A stretch of DNA of 64,000 bases from Acidiphilium acidophilum (lineage in GTDB: Bacteria > Pseudomonadota > Alphaproteobacteria > Acetobacterales > Acetobacteraceae): the NCBI RefSeq assembly GCF_033842475.1, contig NZ_JAWXYB010000018.1:3517501-3581500 (forward strand), written 5' to 3'. Below, piece after piece: positions 37,066-46,080 of the stretch (positions within the stretch are counted from its first letter, which is position 1; the number at the start of each line of letters is the position of its first letter). The translations under genes and the position numbers were made by a program. The notes below the pieces were generated by a model, which was given only the letters and a program-made list of their open reading frames with translations, was not told where the DNA came from and made no database searches.

Positions 37066-38324
37066 CCGGCATGGAATTGCCGAATATGCCGCTGCTGCGC
37101 AGCATTTCCGTGAACCGCCGCATCAGGGGCAGTAGCCGGTGCTTCGGCATGTTCGGGATCAATTCATAGAGCATGCACCCCTGACGGAACAACGAGTGTG
37201 AGCGGGTCTTCGAAGTGTTGGACTTGAGCTGTCGATCCATTCCCAGGCTCTCGCCTGCCGTCCCGAGCATGGTCAGCAGCGCCATCGCAAACGCGCTGAT
37301 GAGCAGCAGCCGATCGCGCCGCTCTGGTTCGGCGATGCGGATCTCAGCCATCCCCATCCCAAAACGCAAATCCTTGACGTCCCTGAAGCTGGGTTCGATC
37401 GTCCAGCGCCGGGAATATTGCTTGATCAATGTCCCTGCAGACGCCACGGCGTCACTGCTCGCCAGGCACCACGGCTCCTTCATGTCACGCGCATGTACGC
37501 ACACCACGGCACCGACCTGATAGGCGTGCGAGGCGGTGACGCGCGCACCACGCAGTTTGCGCGCCCGGCCCGATTTGCCGACCCAGTCCGCCGCGGTTCG
37601 CGTCTCGCCTGCGGCATCGGTGACATGGATGTTGCCGCGGAAGCGAATGATATAGGCAAAGCCAAGCTCCGTAAGATACGCGAACAGCTTGTGGTCACCG
37701 AAGCCGCGGTCGGCCAGGATGGTCACGCGGCAGCCGGGCGGGACAACCTCCGACAGGCGGCGCAGGCAAGTATCCTCGATGGCGTTGCGCTGATCTTTCA
37801 ATTCCTCTTTCCACATCGACAGCCACAACAGAGGCATCGCCCGGCCATGCTTGCTCACCAGGTTGAGCGCCAACGTTGCCTGATCGTCGCCGTCGAAATC
37901 CGTCCAGTCCATGGCAACGACGATGTCGGTCTGCGAACCCACCAGATGCGGTACCCAACGGGCGAAGCTTTCCCAGACGTCGATACTCTCGTTACTGAGC
38001 ATGCGATCAACCTGCTTGATCGCGTGCTTGGTCACCAGCCCGCGCGCCTGTGCCAACGCCTGACCGATCATCGCGACGGCGAGCGACGCGCCGGTCATCA
38101 CGCCCAGTGTCGCAGCAGACAGGGAGTCAACGCGTTTGGCGTGGAGATCGTGGGCATACAACTCGTCAATGAATGCGCGGATGTCCTTCAACCGCCCACC
38201 ATCACGCTTTTTCGATGCTGCAATTCCCATGATCCACCCTCATCCATGCATTCCAACGCTTGGTAGAGAATCGCAGCGAATCGGCGCAATACCTGGACCT
38301 ATGGAAAATGGGGGGATTCCTGAG
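37042..38324 (-). mobile_element. IS4-family insertion sequence, copy 1
   Basis: A 1,283-bp element, the same as copies 2 and 3. Terminal sequences CTCACTCATCCCCTCATT and CTCAGGAATCCCCCCATT match at 14 of 18 positions as inverted repeats. It is flanked by a perfect 9-bp duplication GCGTCTGTC (37033-37041 and 38325-38333). It is inserted into the 3' end of the response regulator gene. Confidence 0.95.
37058..38230 (-). CDS. IS4-family transposase, copy 1
   Basis: 390 residues. The DDE catalytic residues are in AMDWTDFDGDD, ILADRGFGD and the IS4 signature YSRRWTIEPSFRDVK, which fits Y-(2)-R-(3)-E-(6)-K exactly. It catalyses cut-and-paste transposition. It is intact and identical to copies 2 and 3. 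Confidence 0.95.
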   Translation of the reverse strand: MGIAASKKRDGGRLKDIRAFIDELYAHDLHAKRVDSLSAATLGVMTGASLAVAMIGQALAQARGLVTKHAIKQVDRMLSNESIDVWESFARWVPHLVGSQTDIVVAMDWTDFDGDDQATLALNLVSKHGRAMPLLWLSMWKEELKDQRNAIEDTCLRRLSEVVPPGCRVTILADRGFGDHKLFAYLTELGFAYIIRFRGNIHVTDAAGETRTAADWVGKSGRARKLRGARVTASHAYQVGAVVCVHARDMKEPWCLASSDAVASAGTLIKQYSRRWTIEPSFRDVKDLRFGMGMAEIRIAEPERRDRLLLISAFAMALLTMLGTAGESLGMDRQLKSNTSKTRSHSLFRQGCMLYELIPNMPKHRLLPLMRRFTEMLRSSGIFGNSMPAT

Positions 38325-38693
38325 GCGTCTGTCAGTTCGACCGCTTAGCAATCACATGCGGTTTCTTGCGCCAATGTTACATTTGATTGTTCCAGATCGC
38401 TATCAAGCACAGGTAATATTATCATTATATGCCCAGAAACAACGATCTATGTTATAAAACCCTATGCGCACCTTCAGAAATCTCGATGACGAGTGCTGAG
38501 CAACTTGAGGCTTTTCATAATATAGTAGTTGAGATCCAGACAAGATGCCTGTTTGTTTCGGATCTGAACGGTATCGAATTGGCCTTCATTTTATATGAAT
38601 CCGGCTACGAATTGGTAAAGATCCCTCCCATATATAGAAAAGTGCCACTGGATTGATCGCCCCTTCTGCCGCGACATATCAGGGTCGCGGACG
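38325..38693. other. Low-GC gap between the IS4 copy and the ATPase remnant
   Basis: The first 24 bp are the displaced 3' end of the response regulator gene. The rest is clearly AT-richer than the surroundings and contains one short open frame (listed separately). No promoter or RNA structure was recognised. The composition suggests DNA of another origin. Confidence 0.6.
38486..38656 (+). CDS. Short hypothetical protein in low-GC DNA
   Basis: 56 residues from ATG 38486 (MTSAEQLEAFHNIVVEIQTR); the frame extends up to 38429. The sequence is balanced and helix-like, but no family is recognised. Codon use (ATA, TTT, TAT, GAA) is unlike the GC-rich core genes, so it is either foreign or a chance frame in AT-rich DNA. 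Confidence 0.35.
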   Translation: MTSAEQLEAFHNIVVEIQTRCLFVSDLNGIELAFILYESGYELVKIPPIYRKVPLD

Positions 38694-39385
38694 TCAGCTC
38701 ATTCCTACTGCGTGAAATATGGGGATTTTGGCGACTTCCACGATCGCGGCGAACGCGATCGCTGCTCCAAGCACAGCGAATACCGTAAGGATCGGCAGGC
38801 TGGCCATTGCGAGACCGGTCGTTGCCATGCCCGACACGATCAGGATGGCCGCGATCGTCGAGCCCATGACCCATAAGCTGGGGACCGAGTGCCAGAACCG
38901 TCCACGTTCGCGGATGGCATAGATCGAGGTCTGGCTGCCGAAAACCACAGCGAGGAAGGCAAGGCTGCGAAGCGCGGGAAGCGGCAGGTGCAGCCACATG
39001 GCGCCGACCGGCAGGGTTGCCGTGCAGAAGGCGAGCAGACCCACTCCGATGACGATTCCGGCGATGGTGAGACGGCCGATGCGCCGGACATTCGGCGGCG
39101 CGGCCGAATTTGGTGTGAATGCGCGTTGCGGTGACCTCGGCGACGGCCTCGCCGCGCCGGACCAGCGCCCCGGCATTGAACAGCAGCAGCGCGGCAACCA
39201 CCGCCGCCTCAACAATGTCGCCAAGCACGATTTGCAGGACGATCGCTGCTTCCAGCATCCTGGGCACCGGCGCCCACAGTTTGGCAACGATGCGAGCCGG
39301 CAGATGCTCCGTGGCGTCGGGCATGGCGTTGGCGCCGAATTTAGTTTTGCGCGTCCGCGCGTCCGCACCGGACAGTCCATGATTC
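38694..39385 (-). pseudogene. Remnant of a plasma-membrane-type proton P-type ATPase
   Basis: Three pieces of the family survive in order. From about 39375 is the N-terminal part (NHGLSGADARTRKTKFGANA, then ARIVAKLWAPVPRMLEAAIV and AAVVAALLLFNA). Joined straight to it is GALVRRGEAVAEVTATRIHTKFGRAAE, which in intact enzymes lies further on in the actuator region. Then, in another frame, come the last membrane helices from RRIGRLTIAGIVIGVGLLAFC to KIPIFHAVGMS at 38694. The phosphorylation motif DKTGT and the nucleotide-binding domain are absent. At least two deletions and a frame change have destroyed it. Confidence 0.75.
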
Positions 39386-39434
39386 GATAACGTCGTGGCA
39401 TGGTCCGGGATGGGGCGACTCCCGGTCGTCCCGG

Positions 39435-39806
39435 TTATGGCCGGAACTGGCGAGCGGCCTTGTTGATGCCTTCGGTGATCATCGGATGAGGAAATACCAT
39501 TTCAGTCAGAGTTGTCGCGGTGGTCCCGGCATGAACCGCGAGCGCGAGCGGTGCGATCACCTGCGCCGCGTCGAGCCCCGCGATCTGCGCGCCGAGCAGC
39601 ACGCCGTTCGACGTATCGAACACCAGTTTGATGAACCCGTCGGTCTCGCCATAAATCTGCGCACGGGAGTCGGTCAGGTAGTCGTAGCGCGTGGTCGCGG
39701 CGGGGAGCCCCGCGGCAAGTGCTGCGGGTTGATCGATCCCCACCCACGCGATTTCCGGTTCGGTGAACACGGTATAAGGCACGCCGTGGAAATTCATCCG
39801 GTCCAC
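39435..39806 (-). pseudogene. Dihydrolipoamide-dehydrogenase-like gene, C-terminal part (cut by IS4 copy 2)
   Basis: This encodes VDRMNFHGVPYTVFTEPEIA, then WVGIDQ and, near the end, MVFPHPMITEGINKAARQFRP. It is the dimerisation domain of the pyridine nucleotide-disulfide oxidoreductases, including the HP..ITE motif with its catalytic His-Glu pair. It continues exactly where the N-terminal part at 41090-42115 breaks off, sharing the 9-bp duplication that encodes VDR. A fused frame runs into the IS4 element, but the natural start is lost. Confidence 0.9.
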
Positions 39807-41089
39807 CTCAGGAATCCCCCCATTTTCCATAGGTCCAGGTATTGCGCCGATTCGCTGCGATTCTCTACCAAGCGTTGGAATGCATGGATGAGGGTGGATC
39901 ATGGGAATTGCAGCATCGAAAAAGCGTGATGGTGGGCGGTTGAAGGACATCCGCGCATTCATTGACGAGTTGTATGCCCACGATCTCCACGCCAAACGCG
40001 TTGACTCCCTGTCTGCTGCGACACTGGGCGTGATGACCGGCGCGTCGCTCGCCGTCGCGATGATCGGTCAGGCGTTGGCACAGGCGCGCGGGCTGGTGAC
40101 CAAGCACGCGATCAAGCAGGTTGATCGCATGCTCAGTAACGAGAGTATCGACGTCTGGGAAAGCTTCGCCCGTTGGGTACCGCATCTGGTGGGTTCGCAG
40201 ACCGACATCGTCGTTGCCATGGACTGGACGGATTTCGACGGCGACGATCAGGCAACGTTGGCGCTCAACCTGGTGAGCAAGCATGGCCGGGCGATGCCTC
40301 TGTTGTGGCTGTCGATGTGGAAAGAGGAATTGAAAGATCAGCGCAACGCCATCGAGGATACTTGCCTGCGCCGCCTGTCGGAGGTTGTCCCGCCCGGCTG
40401 CCGCGTGACCATCCTGGCCGACCGCGGCTTCGGTGACCACAAGCTGTTCGCGTATCTTACGGAGCTTGGCTTTGCCTATATCATTCGCTTCCGCGGCAAC
40501 ATCCATGTCACCGATGCCGCAGGCGAGACGCGAACCGCGGCGGACTGGGTCGGCAAATCGGGCCGGGCGCGCAAACTGCGTGGTGCGCGCGTCACCGCCT
40601 CGCACGCCTATCAGGTCGGTGCCGTGGTGTGCGTACATGCGCGTGACATGAAGGAGCCGTGGTGCCTGGCGAGCAGTGACGCCGTGGCGTCTGCAGGGAC
40701 ATTGATCAAGCAATATTCCCGGCGCTGGACGATCGAACCCAGCTTCAGGGACGTCAAGGATTTGCGTTTTGGGATGGGGATGGCTGAGATCCGCATCGCC
40801 GAACCAGAGCGGCGCGATCGGCTGCTGCTCATCAGCGCGTTTGCGATGGCGCTGCTGACCATGCTCGGGACGGCAGGCGAGAGCCTGGGAATGGATCGAC
40901 AGCTCAAGTCCAACACTTCGAAGACCCGCTCACACTCGTTGTTCCGTCAGGGGTGCATGCTCTATGAATTGATCCCGAACATGCCGAAGCACCGGCTACT
41001 GCCCCTGATGCGGCGGTTCACGGAAATGCTGCGCAGCAGCGGCATATTCGGCAATTCCATGCCGGCTACGTAATGAGGGGATGAGTGAG
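39807..41089 (+). mobile_element. IS4-family insertion sequence, copy 2
   Basis: A 1,283-bp element in the opposite orientation to copy 1, flanked by the perfect 9-bp duplication CCGGTCCAC (39798-39806 and 41090-41098). It splits the dihydrolipoamide-dehydrogenase-like gene. Confidence 0.95.
39901..41073 (+). CDS. IS4-family transposase, copy 2
   Basis: 390 residues, identical to copies 1 and 3, with an intact Y-(2)-R-(3)-E-(6)-K signature. The start at 39901 lies 94 bp inside the left end. Confidence 0.95.
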   Translation: MGIAASKKRDGGRLKDIRAFIDELYAHDLHAKRVDSLSAATLGVMTGASLAVAMIGQALAQARGLVTKHAIKQVDRMLSNESIDVWESFARWVPHLVGSQTDIVVAMDWTDFDGDDQATLALNLVSKHGRAMPLLWLSMWKEELKDQRNAIEDTCLRRLSEVVPPGCRVTILADRGFGDHKLFAYLTELGFAYIIRFRGNIHVTDAAGETRTAADWVGKSGRARKLRGARVTASHAYQVGAVVCVHARDMKEPWCLASSDAVASAGTLIKQYSRRWTIEPSFRDVKDLRFGMGMAEIRIAEPERRDRLLLISAFAMALLTMLGTAGESLGMDRQLKSNTSKTRSHSLFRQGCMLYELIPNMPKHRLLPLMRRFTEMLRSSGIFGNSMPAT

Positions 41090-42115
41090 CCGGTCCACCG
41101 GTTGGCCGCCGGCAAGAATATTATGCGCCGCGACCATGCTCTGGCGCACGGCGGAGTGGAACAGCATGCTGCGCCCGTTGATGTCGCCCGGCGCATAGAC
41201 ATGATCGATCGCGCTCCGCATCGTGGCATCGACCATGATCGCGCCGGACCCGCTGAGCCCGGTTGCACCGATCCCTTCCGGGCGAACCGACTCCCGCCCC
41301 GTGGCCATCAGCACCGCATCGGCCTCCAGCGTCAGATCCTGCCCGTCACGGCGATAGCTCAGTCGCAATCCGCCTGCGCCCTGCGTGATGCCGGTGACCA
41401 ACGCATCGCAGATAAGATCGACCCGGCGGCCGAGGCAGCGCGTCAGATAGGTTCGCAAATCAGGATCGGCACCGGGCATCAACTCGCCGGTCGCTTCCAG
41501 GATGGTGGTCTTGACCCCGAGATGGTCGAGCATCGAGGCGCTTTCCGCGCCGATATAACCGCCGCCGATCACCGCGAGCCGCGCCGGCATCGGCAGGTCG
41601 GCACCGAGCCTGAACAGATGGTGCGAGGTGATCGCGAGTTCAGCACCCGGGATCGGCAGGATATGCGGGCGCGAGCCGGTCGCCGCGATCAGATAGCGAA
41701 ACCGATAGTTCAGCGGCGTGCCCCCGTCGACCGCGATCGTCGCGGTGTGTTCCCCGGTGATTCGGCCGATGCCCTTATGGAACACCATGGTCGATCCCGC
41801 GATTTCCTTGGTGTGCTGGGCATAGCGCGCGTTCTGGACCAGATCCTTGTGCGCCAGCACACCTTGCCAGTCGACCGCAGGCATTGTGCCGTCGAGCCCA
41901 AAGAATTTGTACTTGCGGCTCATCACCCGGGCGAGTGCGCCCTCGCGTACCGCTTTCGACGGCACGCACCCTTCGGCCAGACAATCGCCGCCCAGATTAC
42001 CGATCGGGTCGACCATGACGACATGAAGCCCGGCGCAAGCGAGAAAGAACGCCGCAGGATACCCGCCGCCGCCGGCACCGAGGATGAGCACGTCGATCGT
42101 GATAAAATCAGTCAA
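41090..42115 (-). pseudogene. Dihydrolipoamide-dehydrogenase-like gene, N-terminal part (cut by IS4 copy 2)
   Basis: About 342 host residues, then LTHPLIT from the IS element. FAD site ILGAGGGGYPAAFFLA, redox-active disulfide GGDCLAEGCVPSKA, NAD site VIGGGYIGAESASML and ATG motif LIAATGSRP are intact; the interface domain is missing, so the product should be inactive. It belongs to the lipoamide dehydrogenase/mercuric reductase family; GxGGGG in place of GxGxxG is seen in some members. It lies 40 bp after the hypothetical gene that follows arcC, on the same strand, and may have been the last gene of the arc operon. Confidence 0.9.
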
Positions 42116-42155
42116 TTGTCAAACTCCAGTAAACGTTGATGGCTGGGGGCCTGGG

Positions 42156-42662
42156 TTACGACGGGGGTGCCGACGTTTTGGTCTGGCTGGTCGTGGTGGC
42201 TTGGACGGTGGGGTGAGCGCCCGGCTTGTGATCCGGCACGAACAAATTCATCCCGATGGTCAGCCCGGCCATGACCAGGATCATGATGACGATATCCCTG
42301 CCGGTCATCGAGGACAGGTTGCCACGCGGCCGATCGCCCATCGCCCGGAGCCGGGCGGCGAAGCCGGAGGCTGTGGGTGCCACCACAGGTGCGCTCCGGG
42401 GCAGCAACACGATGAGATGGGCCGCGACCGTATCGGCATCGCTGCCGCGCCCCAGCGCCGCGGTAATCGCACCCGCCAGCCGCGAGCGCGCCGCCGAGGT
42501 TGAAAGCCGGGCGAGCGCCGCCGCTTCCTGCCAGGGATCGATGTTCTGCCGGGCCAGCGCCGAAAGCACACTCAGCTTGAGCCCGTTGGCTTCCTCGCCG
42601 ATCGGCGCAAATAGAAATGCGTTGTATTCCGGGCCCATGCGGCCATTCATCGTCGATGACAT
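42156..42662 (-). CDS. Hypothetical protein with one transmembrane segment
   Basis: 168 residues. Residues 1-115 are soluble and helical; SMTGRDIVIMILVMAGLTIG marks a membrane helix near 118-140; the tail is rich in Thr, Lys and Pro. No family is recognised. It sits 90 bp downstream of arcC and 40 bp upstream of the interrupted oxidoreductase on the same strand, so it may be part of the arc operon. Confidence 0.6.
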   Translation of the reverse strand: MSSTMNGRMGPEYNAFLFAPIGEEANGLKLSVLSALARQNIDPWQEAAALARLSTSAARSRLAGAITAALGRGSDADTVAAHLIVLLPRSAPVVAPTASGFAARLRAMGDRPRGNLSSMTGRDIVIMILVMAGLTIGMNLFVPDHKPGAHPTVQATTTSQTKTSAPPS

Positions 42663-42752
42663 GATAACTACCGATCATAATTGATCATCTTTATATGGTC
42701 ACTGATGGCGACAGGGTTCATTACAAAATAAGAATAAAGCGGATACCTCATA

Positions 42753-43793
42753 TCACGGAAACTTTATTGATGTGATCGCTACACCCTTCGGCATCGCCGT
42801 CACCTCTTTCGGTATCTCCTGCACGCCTTTCGGTATCTCTTGCACGCCTTTCGGCGTGGCAAACACCAGCGCCGGCTCGCGTGACGTGATCCGGGTTCCG
42901 GCACGGTCCTCGATGATCGCGGGCAGATCGTCGAGCGCGCCGATTGCCGCGCGCCTGCCGGTGCGGTGGGCGAAATCGCAGGCGGCGTCCACTTTCGGGC
43001 CCATCGAGCCCGCATGAAAATCAATCGCGTGCGCCGCGAGAGCGCCCGGACTTGCCGCCCTGATCAGGCGCGCCTCCGGCTTGCCGTAATCGAGATAAAC
43101 CCCGGCGACATCGGTCAGGATTACCAGCAGATCGGCCCCGATCATACGGGCAATCATGGCGCTCGACGCATCCTTGTCGATCACCGCCTCCATCCCGTGC
43201 CACCGGTTCGCGGCATCCCTTGCGACGGGTATGCCGCCGCCACCGCCGCAGATCACGAGGGCGCCAGCCCTGACCAATCGTGCGATCGACCGCCGCTCGA
43301 TGACATCCACCGGTGACGGCGATGCGACGACCCGCCGCCACCCCGCCCCGTCGGCAGCCACCGACCAGCCATGCGCCTTCGCGAGGCGGCCGGCCTCGGC
43401 TTCGGTATAGACTGGTCCGATCGGTTTTGAGGGTGAGGCGAAAGCCGGATCATCCGCCGCCACCGCGATCTGCGTCAGCAGGGTGACGATTTCGGTGCCG
43501 GCGGGCAAGGCATTGCGCAGCGCGAGTTCGATCGCAAAGCCGAGCCAGCCCTGACTTTCCGCATCGAGCACGTCGAGCGGAAGTGCGGATTCCGCCGGCC
43601 CCGCCGCCGATTGCAAAGCCAGCAACCCTACCTGCGGGCCGCTGCCATGCGTGATGATGACCTGATGGCCCGCCTGGACCAGCCCCGCGAGCGACTGCGC
43701 CGCCGTGTCGATCGCAAGCTGCTGATGCGCTGGCGAAAGCACCTCACCGCGCTTCAACAGCGCATTGCCACCCAATGCGATCAGGATGCGCAT
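42753..43793 (-). CDS. arcC: Carbamate kinase with a C-terminal heptapeptide-repeat tail
   Basis: 346 residues. Carbamate kinase motifs are clear: ALGGNALLKRGE at the N-terminus, THGSGPQVG, ICGGGGGIPV and AVIDKDASSAMIA, LTDVAGVYLDYG, and AGSMGPKVDAACDF. It converts carbamoyl phosphate and ADP into ATP, carbon dioxide and ammonia, the energy-yielding step of the arginine deiminase pathway. The family normally ends near the ALVFA sequence; here about 30 residues follow with four repeats of the type KGVQEIP. Just 4 bp separate it from arcB. Confidence 0.95.
   Translation of the reverse strand: MRILIALGGNALLKRGEVLSPAHQQLAIDTAAQSLAGLVQAGHQVIITHGSGPQVGLLALQSAAGPAESALPLDVLDAESQGWLGFAIELALRNALPAGTEIVTLLTQIAVAADDPAFASPSKPIGPVYTEAEAGRLAKAHGWSVAADGAGWRRVVASPSPVDVIERRSIARLVRAGALVICGGGGGIPVARDAANRWHGMEAVIDKDASSAMIARMIGADLLVILTDVAGVYLDYGKPEARLIRAASPGALAAHAIDFHAGSMGPKVDAACDFAHRTGRRAAIGALDDLPAIIEDRAGTRITSREPALVFATPKGVQEIPKGVQEIPKEVTAMPKGVAITSIKFP
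42783..42866. repeat. Four 21-bp tandem repeats in the 3' end of arcC
   Basis: Units start at 42783, 42804, 42825 and 42846. The two central units differ at three of 21 positions; the outer ones have diverged more. The period is a multiple of three, so copy-number changes would keep the reading frame. Confidence 0.85.
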
Positions 43794-43797
43794 GGCG

Positions 43798-44796
43798 CTA
43801 ACCCAGCGTGGCGAGCAGGATCGCCTTGATGCTGTGCATACGGTTCTCAGCCTGGTCGAACACGATCGAGGCTGCGGATTCGAACACCTCGTCGGTCACT
43901 TCCATCGCGGTCATGCCGAACCGCGAGGCGATGTCCCGCCCGATACTCGTGTCAGTGTCATGAAACGCAGGGAGGCAATGCATGAATCTGACCAGAGGGT
44001 TTCCCGCAGCCGCCATCAGCGCCGCGTTCACCTGGTAGGGTTTCAGCAGATCGATCCGCTCGCTCCATTTGGCCTGGTCTTCACCCATCGAGAGCCAGAC
44101 ATCGGTATAGATGAAATCCGCCTGCGCCACCGCCGCCGCCGGATCGGCCTCGTAGCGGACCGAACCCCCGGTTTCGTGCGCAATGGCATCGATATGGGCG
44201 GTGAATGCGGCATCGGGCCGCAACGAGGCCGGCGCGCCGATCGTCAGGGCCATGCCCATCTTGGCGGCACCGATCGCCAGGGAGCGCGCCATGTTGTTGC
44301 GGCCATCGCCCATGAAGGCGAAGCGGACATCGGACAGCGATTTATGCGTGAATTCCAGCATGGTCATGAAATCCGCCAGGATCTGGGTCGGATGCGACTG
44401 ATCGGTCAGGCCGTTGTAAACCGGCACCCCGGCATAACGCGCCAGCGTCACCGCATCCTCCTGGCCGAAGCCGCGAAATTCGATTGCATCGAACATCCGC
44501 CCGAGCACGCGGGCGGTATCGCGCACGGTTTCGGCTTGCCCGATATGGCTGCCGCTCGGGCCCATATAGGTAACATGCGCGCCCTGATCGTGAGCCGCGA
44601 CTTCAAAGCCGCTGCGGGTGCGGGTGGAGTCCTTCTCGAAGATCAGCGCGATATTTTTGCCAACCAGTTGCGGCCGCTCCGCGCCGGCCCTGCGGGCCGC
44701 CTTCAAATCCTTTGCGAGCGCCAAAAGATAACGCAATTCGGCTGGGGAGAAATCGTTGAGATCGATCACGCTGCGACCGCGTAGATTGATGGGCAT
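43798..44796 (-). CDS. arcB: Ornithine carbamoyltransferase (catabolic)
   Basis: 332 residues with the carbamoyl phosphate site STRTR, the HPTQ motif (DQSHPTQILAD) and the ornithine site MHCLPAFHD. In this operon it should run in the catabolic direction, citrulline plus phosphate to ornithine and carbamoyl phosphate. The length and the FEKDSTRTR context resemble ArcB enzymes more than short ArgF forms. It lies 24 bp after arcA. Confidence 0.95.
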   Translation of the reverse strand: MPINLRGRSVIDLNDFSPAELRYLLALAKDLKAARRAGAERPQLVGKNIALIFEKDSTRTRSGFEVAAHDQGAHVTYMGPSGSHIGQAETVRDTARVLGRMFDAIEFRGFGQEDAVTLARYAGVPVYNGLTDQSHPTQILADFMTMLEFTHKSLSDVRFAFMGDGRNNMARSLAIGAAKMGMALTIGAPASLRPDAAFTAHIDAIAHETGGSVRYEADPAAAVAQADFIYTDVWLSMGEDQAKWSERIDLLKPYQVNAALMAAAGNPLVRFMHCLPAFHDTDTSIGRDIASRFGMTAMEVTDEVFESAASIVFDQAENRMHSIKAILLATLG

Positions 44797-44820
44797 GCTG
44801 GTATCCTTCGTAATACGGGT

Positions 44821-46080
44821 TCAGATCGGATCGCGCGCCAGCGGGCAGGTCATGCAATGCCCGCCGCCCCGCCCGCGCCCAAGCTCGGCGCCCTCGATGG
44901 TGATGACCTCGATGCCGGCCTTGCGCAGCAGCGTGTTGGTATCGACGTTACGATCGTAGGCGATCACCACGCCGGGCGAGAGCGCGACGACGTTGTTGCC
45001 GTCATCCCATTGTTCGCGTTCGGCTTCCGCTGTGTGGCCGCCCGTCGCGATCCGTCGCAGATGGGGCACGCCGATTGCGCTGGCCACCACGGTGGTGAAA
45101 CGATCTGCCTCGCGCACCACCCGGATGCGCCCGGCATCGTCCTCGGGGTAAAGCGAGAATGTCGTGATCTGATCGACGATTTCGGGAAATACCGTCACCA
45201 GATCGCGATCGCAGAACGTGAAGACGGTATCGAGATGCATGAAGCTGCGATCGCGCGGCATCAGCGCCGCGATCACCCGTGTCGCCGCGCCGTGCCGGAA
45301 CAGGCGGCTGGCATAATCGGTTACCGCCTGCGGCGTCGAGCGTTCGCCCATGCCGATCAGCACGACCCCGCCGGCCAGCGGCATCACATCACCGCCCTCC
45401 AGGCTGATCGGGCTGTAATCCTGGTCGGATGCGTCGAGGTAGCGCACGAAATCGGCGTTCCTGAAACGCGGATGAAACCGATAGACGCTGGCGGCATTGA
45501 TGGCTTCGGGCCGCCGCGCCGGCCAGAACATCGGGTTGATGAACACCCCTTTGCCGACCCAGCAGGAGCTGTCGCGGGTGAACAACTGGTTGGGCAACGG
45601 CGGCAGCACGAAATCGTGCGGCGTGCGCGTCGCACCGAACAGCCCGGTCGGGGCGAACGGCAGATCGGCACGCACGATGCCGCCCACCAGATAGGTCGCG
45701 AGCTGCGTTGCCGGCAATTCATCGAGCCAGGCGCGAACCTCGCCCATCGTGCCATGCCCGAGATGCCCGATATCGACGCGGCGATCGAGCAGCCACGTCC
45801 GCGCCACCGGGTCCGCCATGGTTTCGGCCAGCATCGCGCCGAATTCGTGCACCACGACCCCGCGCTCGCGCATGGTATCGACGAAGGCATCGTGCTCCTG
45901 GCGGGCTTTTTTTACCCAGAGCACATCGTCAAACAGCAGATCGCGGCAATTGCCCGGGGTCAGCCGGGTCAGACTGAGGTCGGGCCGGTGCACCATCACC
46001 TCGCGCAGCACCCCGACCTCGGAATAGGTGCCGAGTGGTGCCTCCGCCATCGCACCCGCCGGGTTCGCAGCGTCGTTCAT
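44821..46080 (-). CDS. arcA: Arginine deiminase
   Basis: 419 residues, family length. Catalytic residues are in [30 protein letters not shown] and the C-terminal GGGHCMTCP with the nucleophilic Cys. It hydrolyses arginine to citrulline and ammonia; the ammonia also raises internal pH, useful in acid. The start overlaps the end of the decarboxylase gene by 4 bp. Confidence 0.97.
   Translation of the reverse strand: MNDAANPAGAMAEAPLGTYSEVGVLREVMVHRPDLSLTRLTPGNCRDLLFDDVLWVKKARQEHDAFVDTMRERGVVVHEFGAMLAETMADPVARTWLLDRRVDIGHLGHGTMGEVRAWLDELPATQLATYLVGGIVRADLPFAPTGLFGATRTPHDFVLPPLPNQLFTRDSSCWVGKGVFINPMFWPARRPEAINAASVYRFHPRFRNADFVRYLDASDQDYSPISLEGGDVMPLAGGVVLIGMGERSTPQAVTDYASRLFRHGAATRVIAALMPRDRSFMHLDTVFTFCDRDLVTVFPEIVDQITTFSLYPEDDAGRIRVVREADRFTTVVASAIGVPHLRRIATGGHTAEAEREQWDDGNNVVALSPGVVIAYDRNVDTNTLLRKAGIEVITIEGAELGRGRGGGHCMTCPLARDPI

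Noticed and set aside
37418-38266. 282-residue frame antisense to the IS4 transposase, present in all three copies
   Set aside because: Repeated only because the IS is repeated; no domain features, and the opposite strand has a complete DDE transposase.
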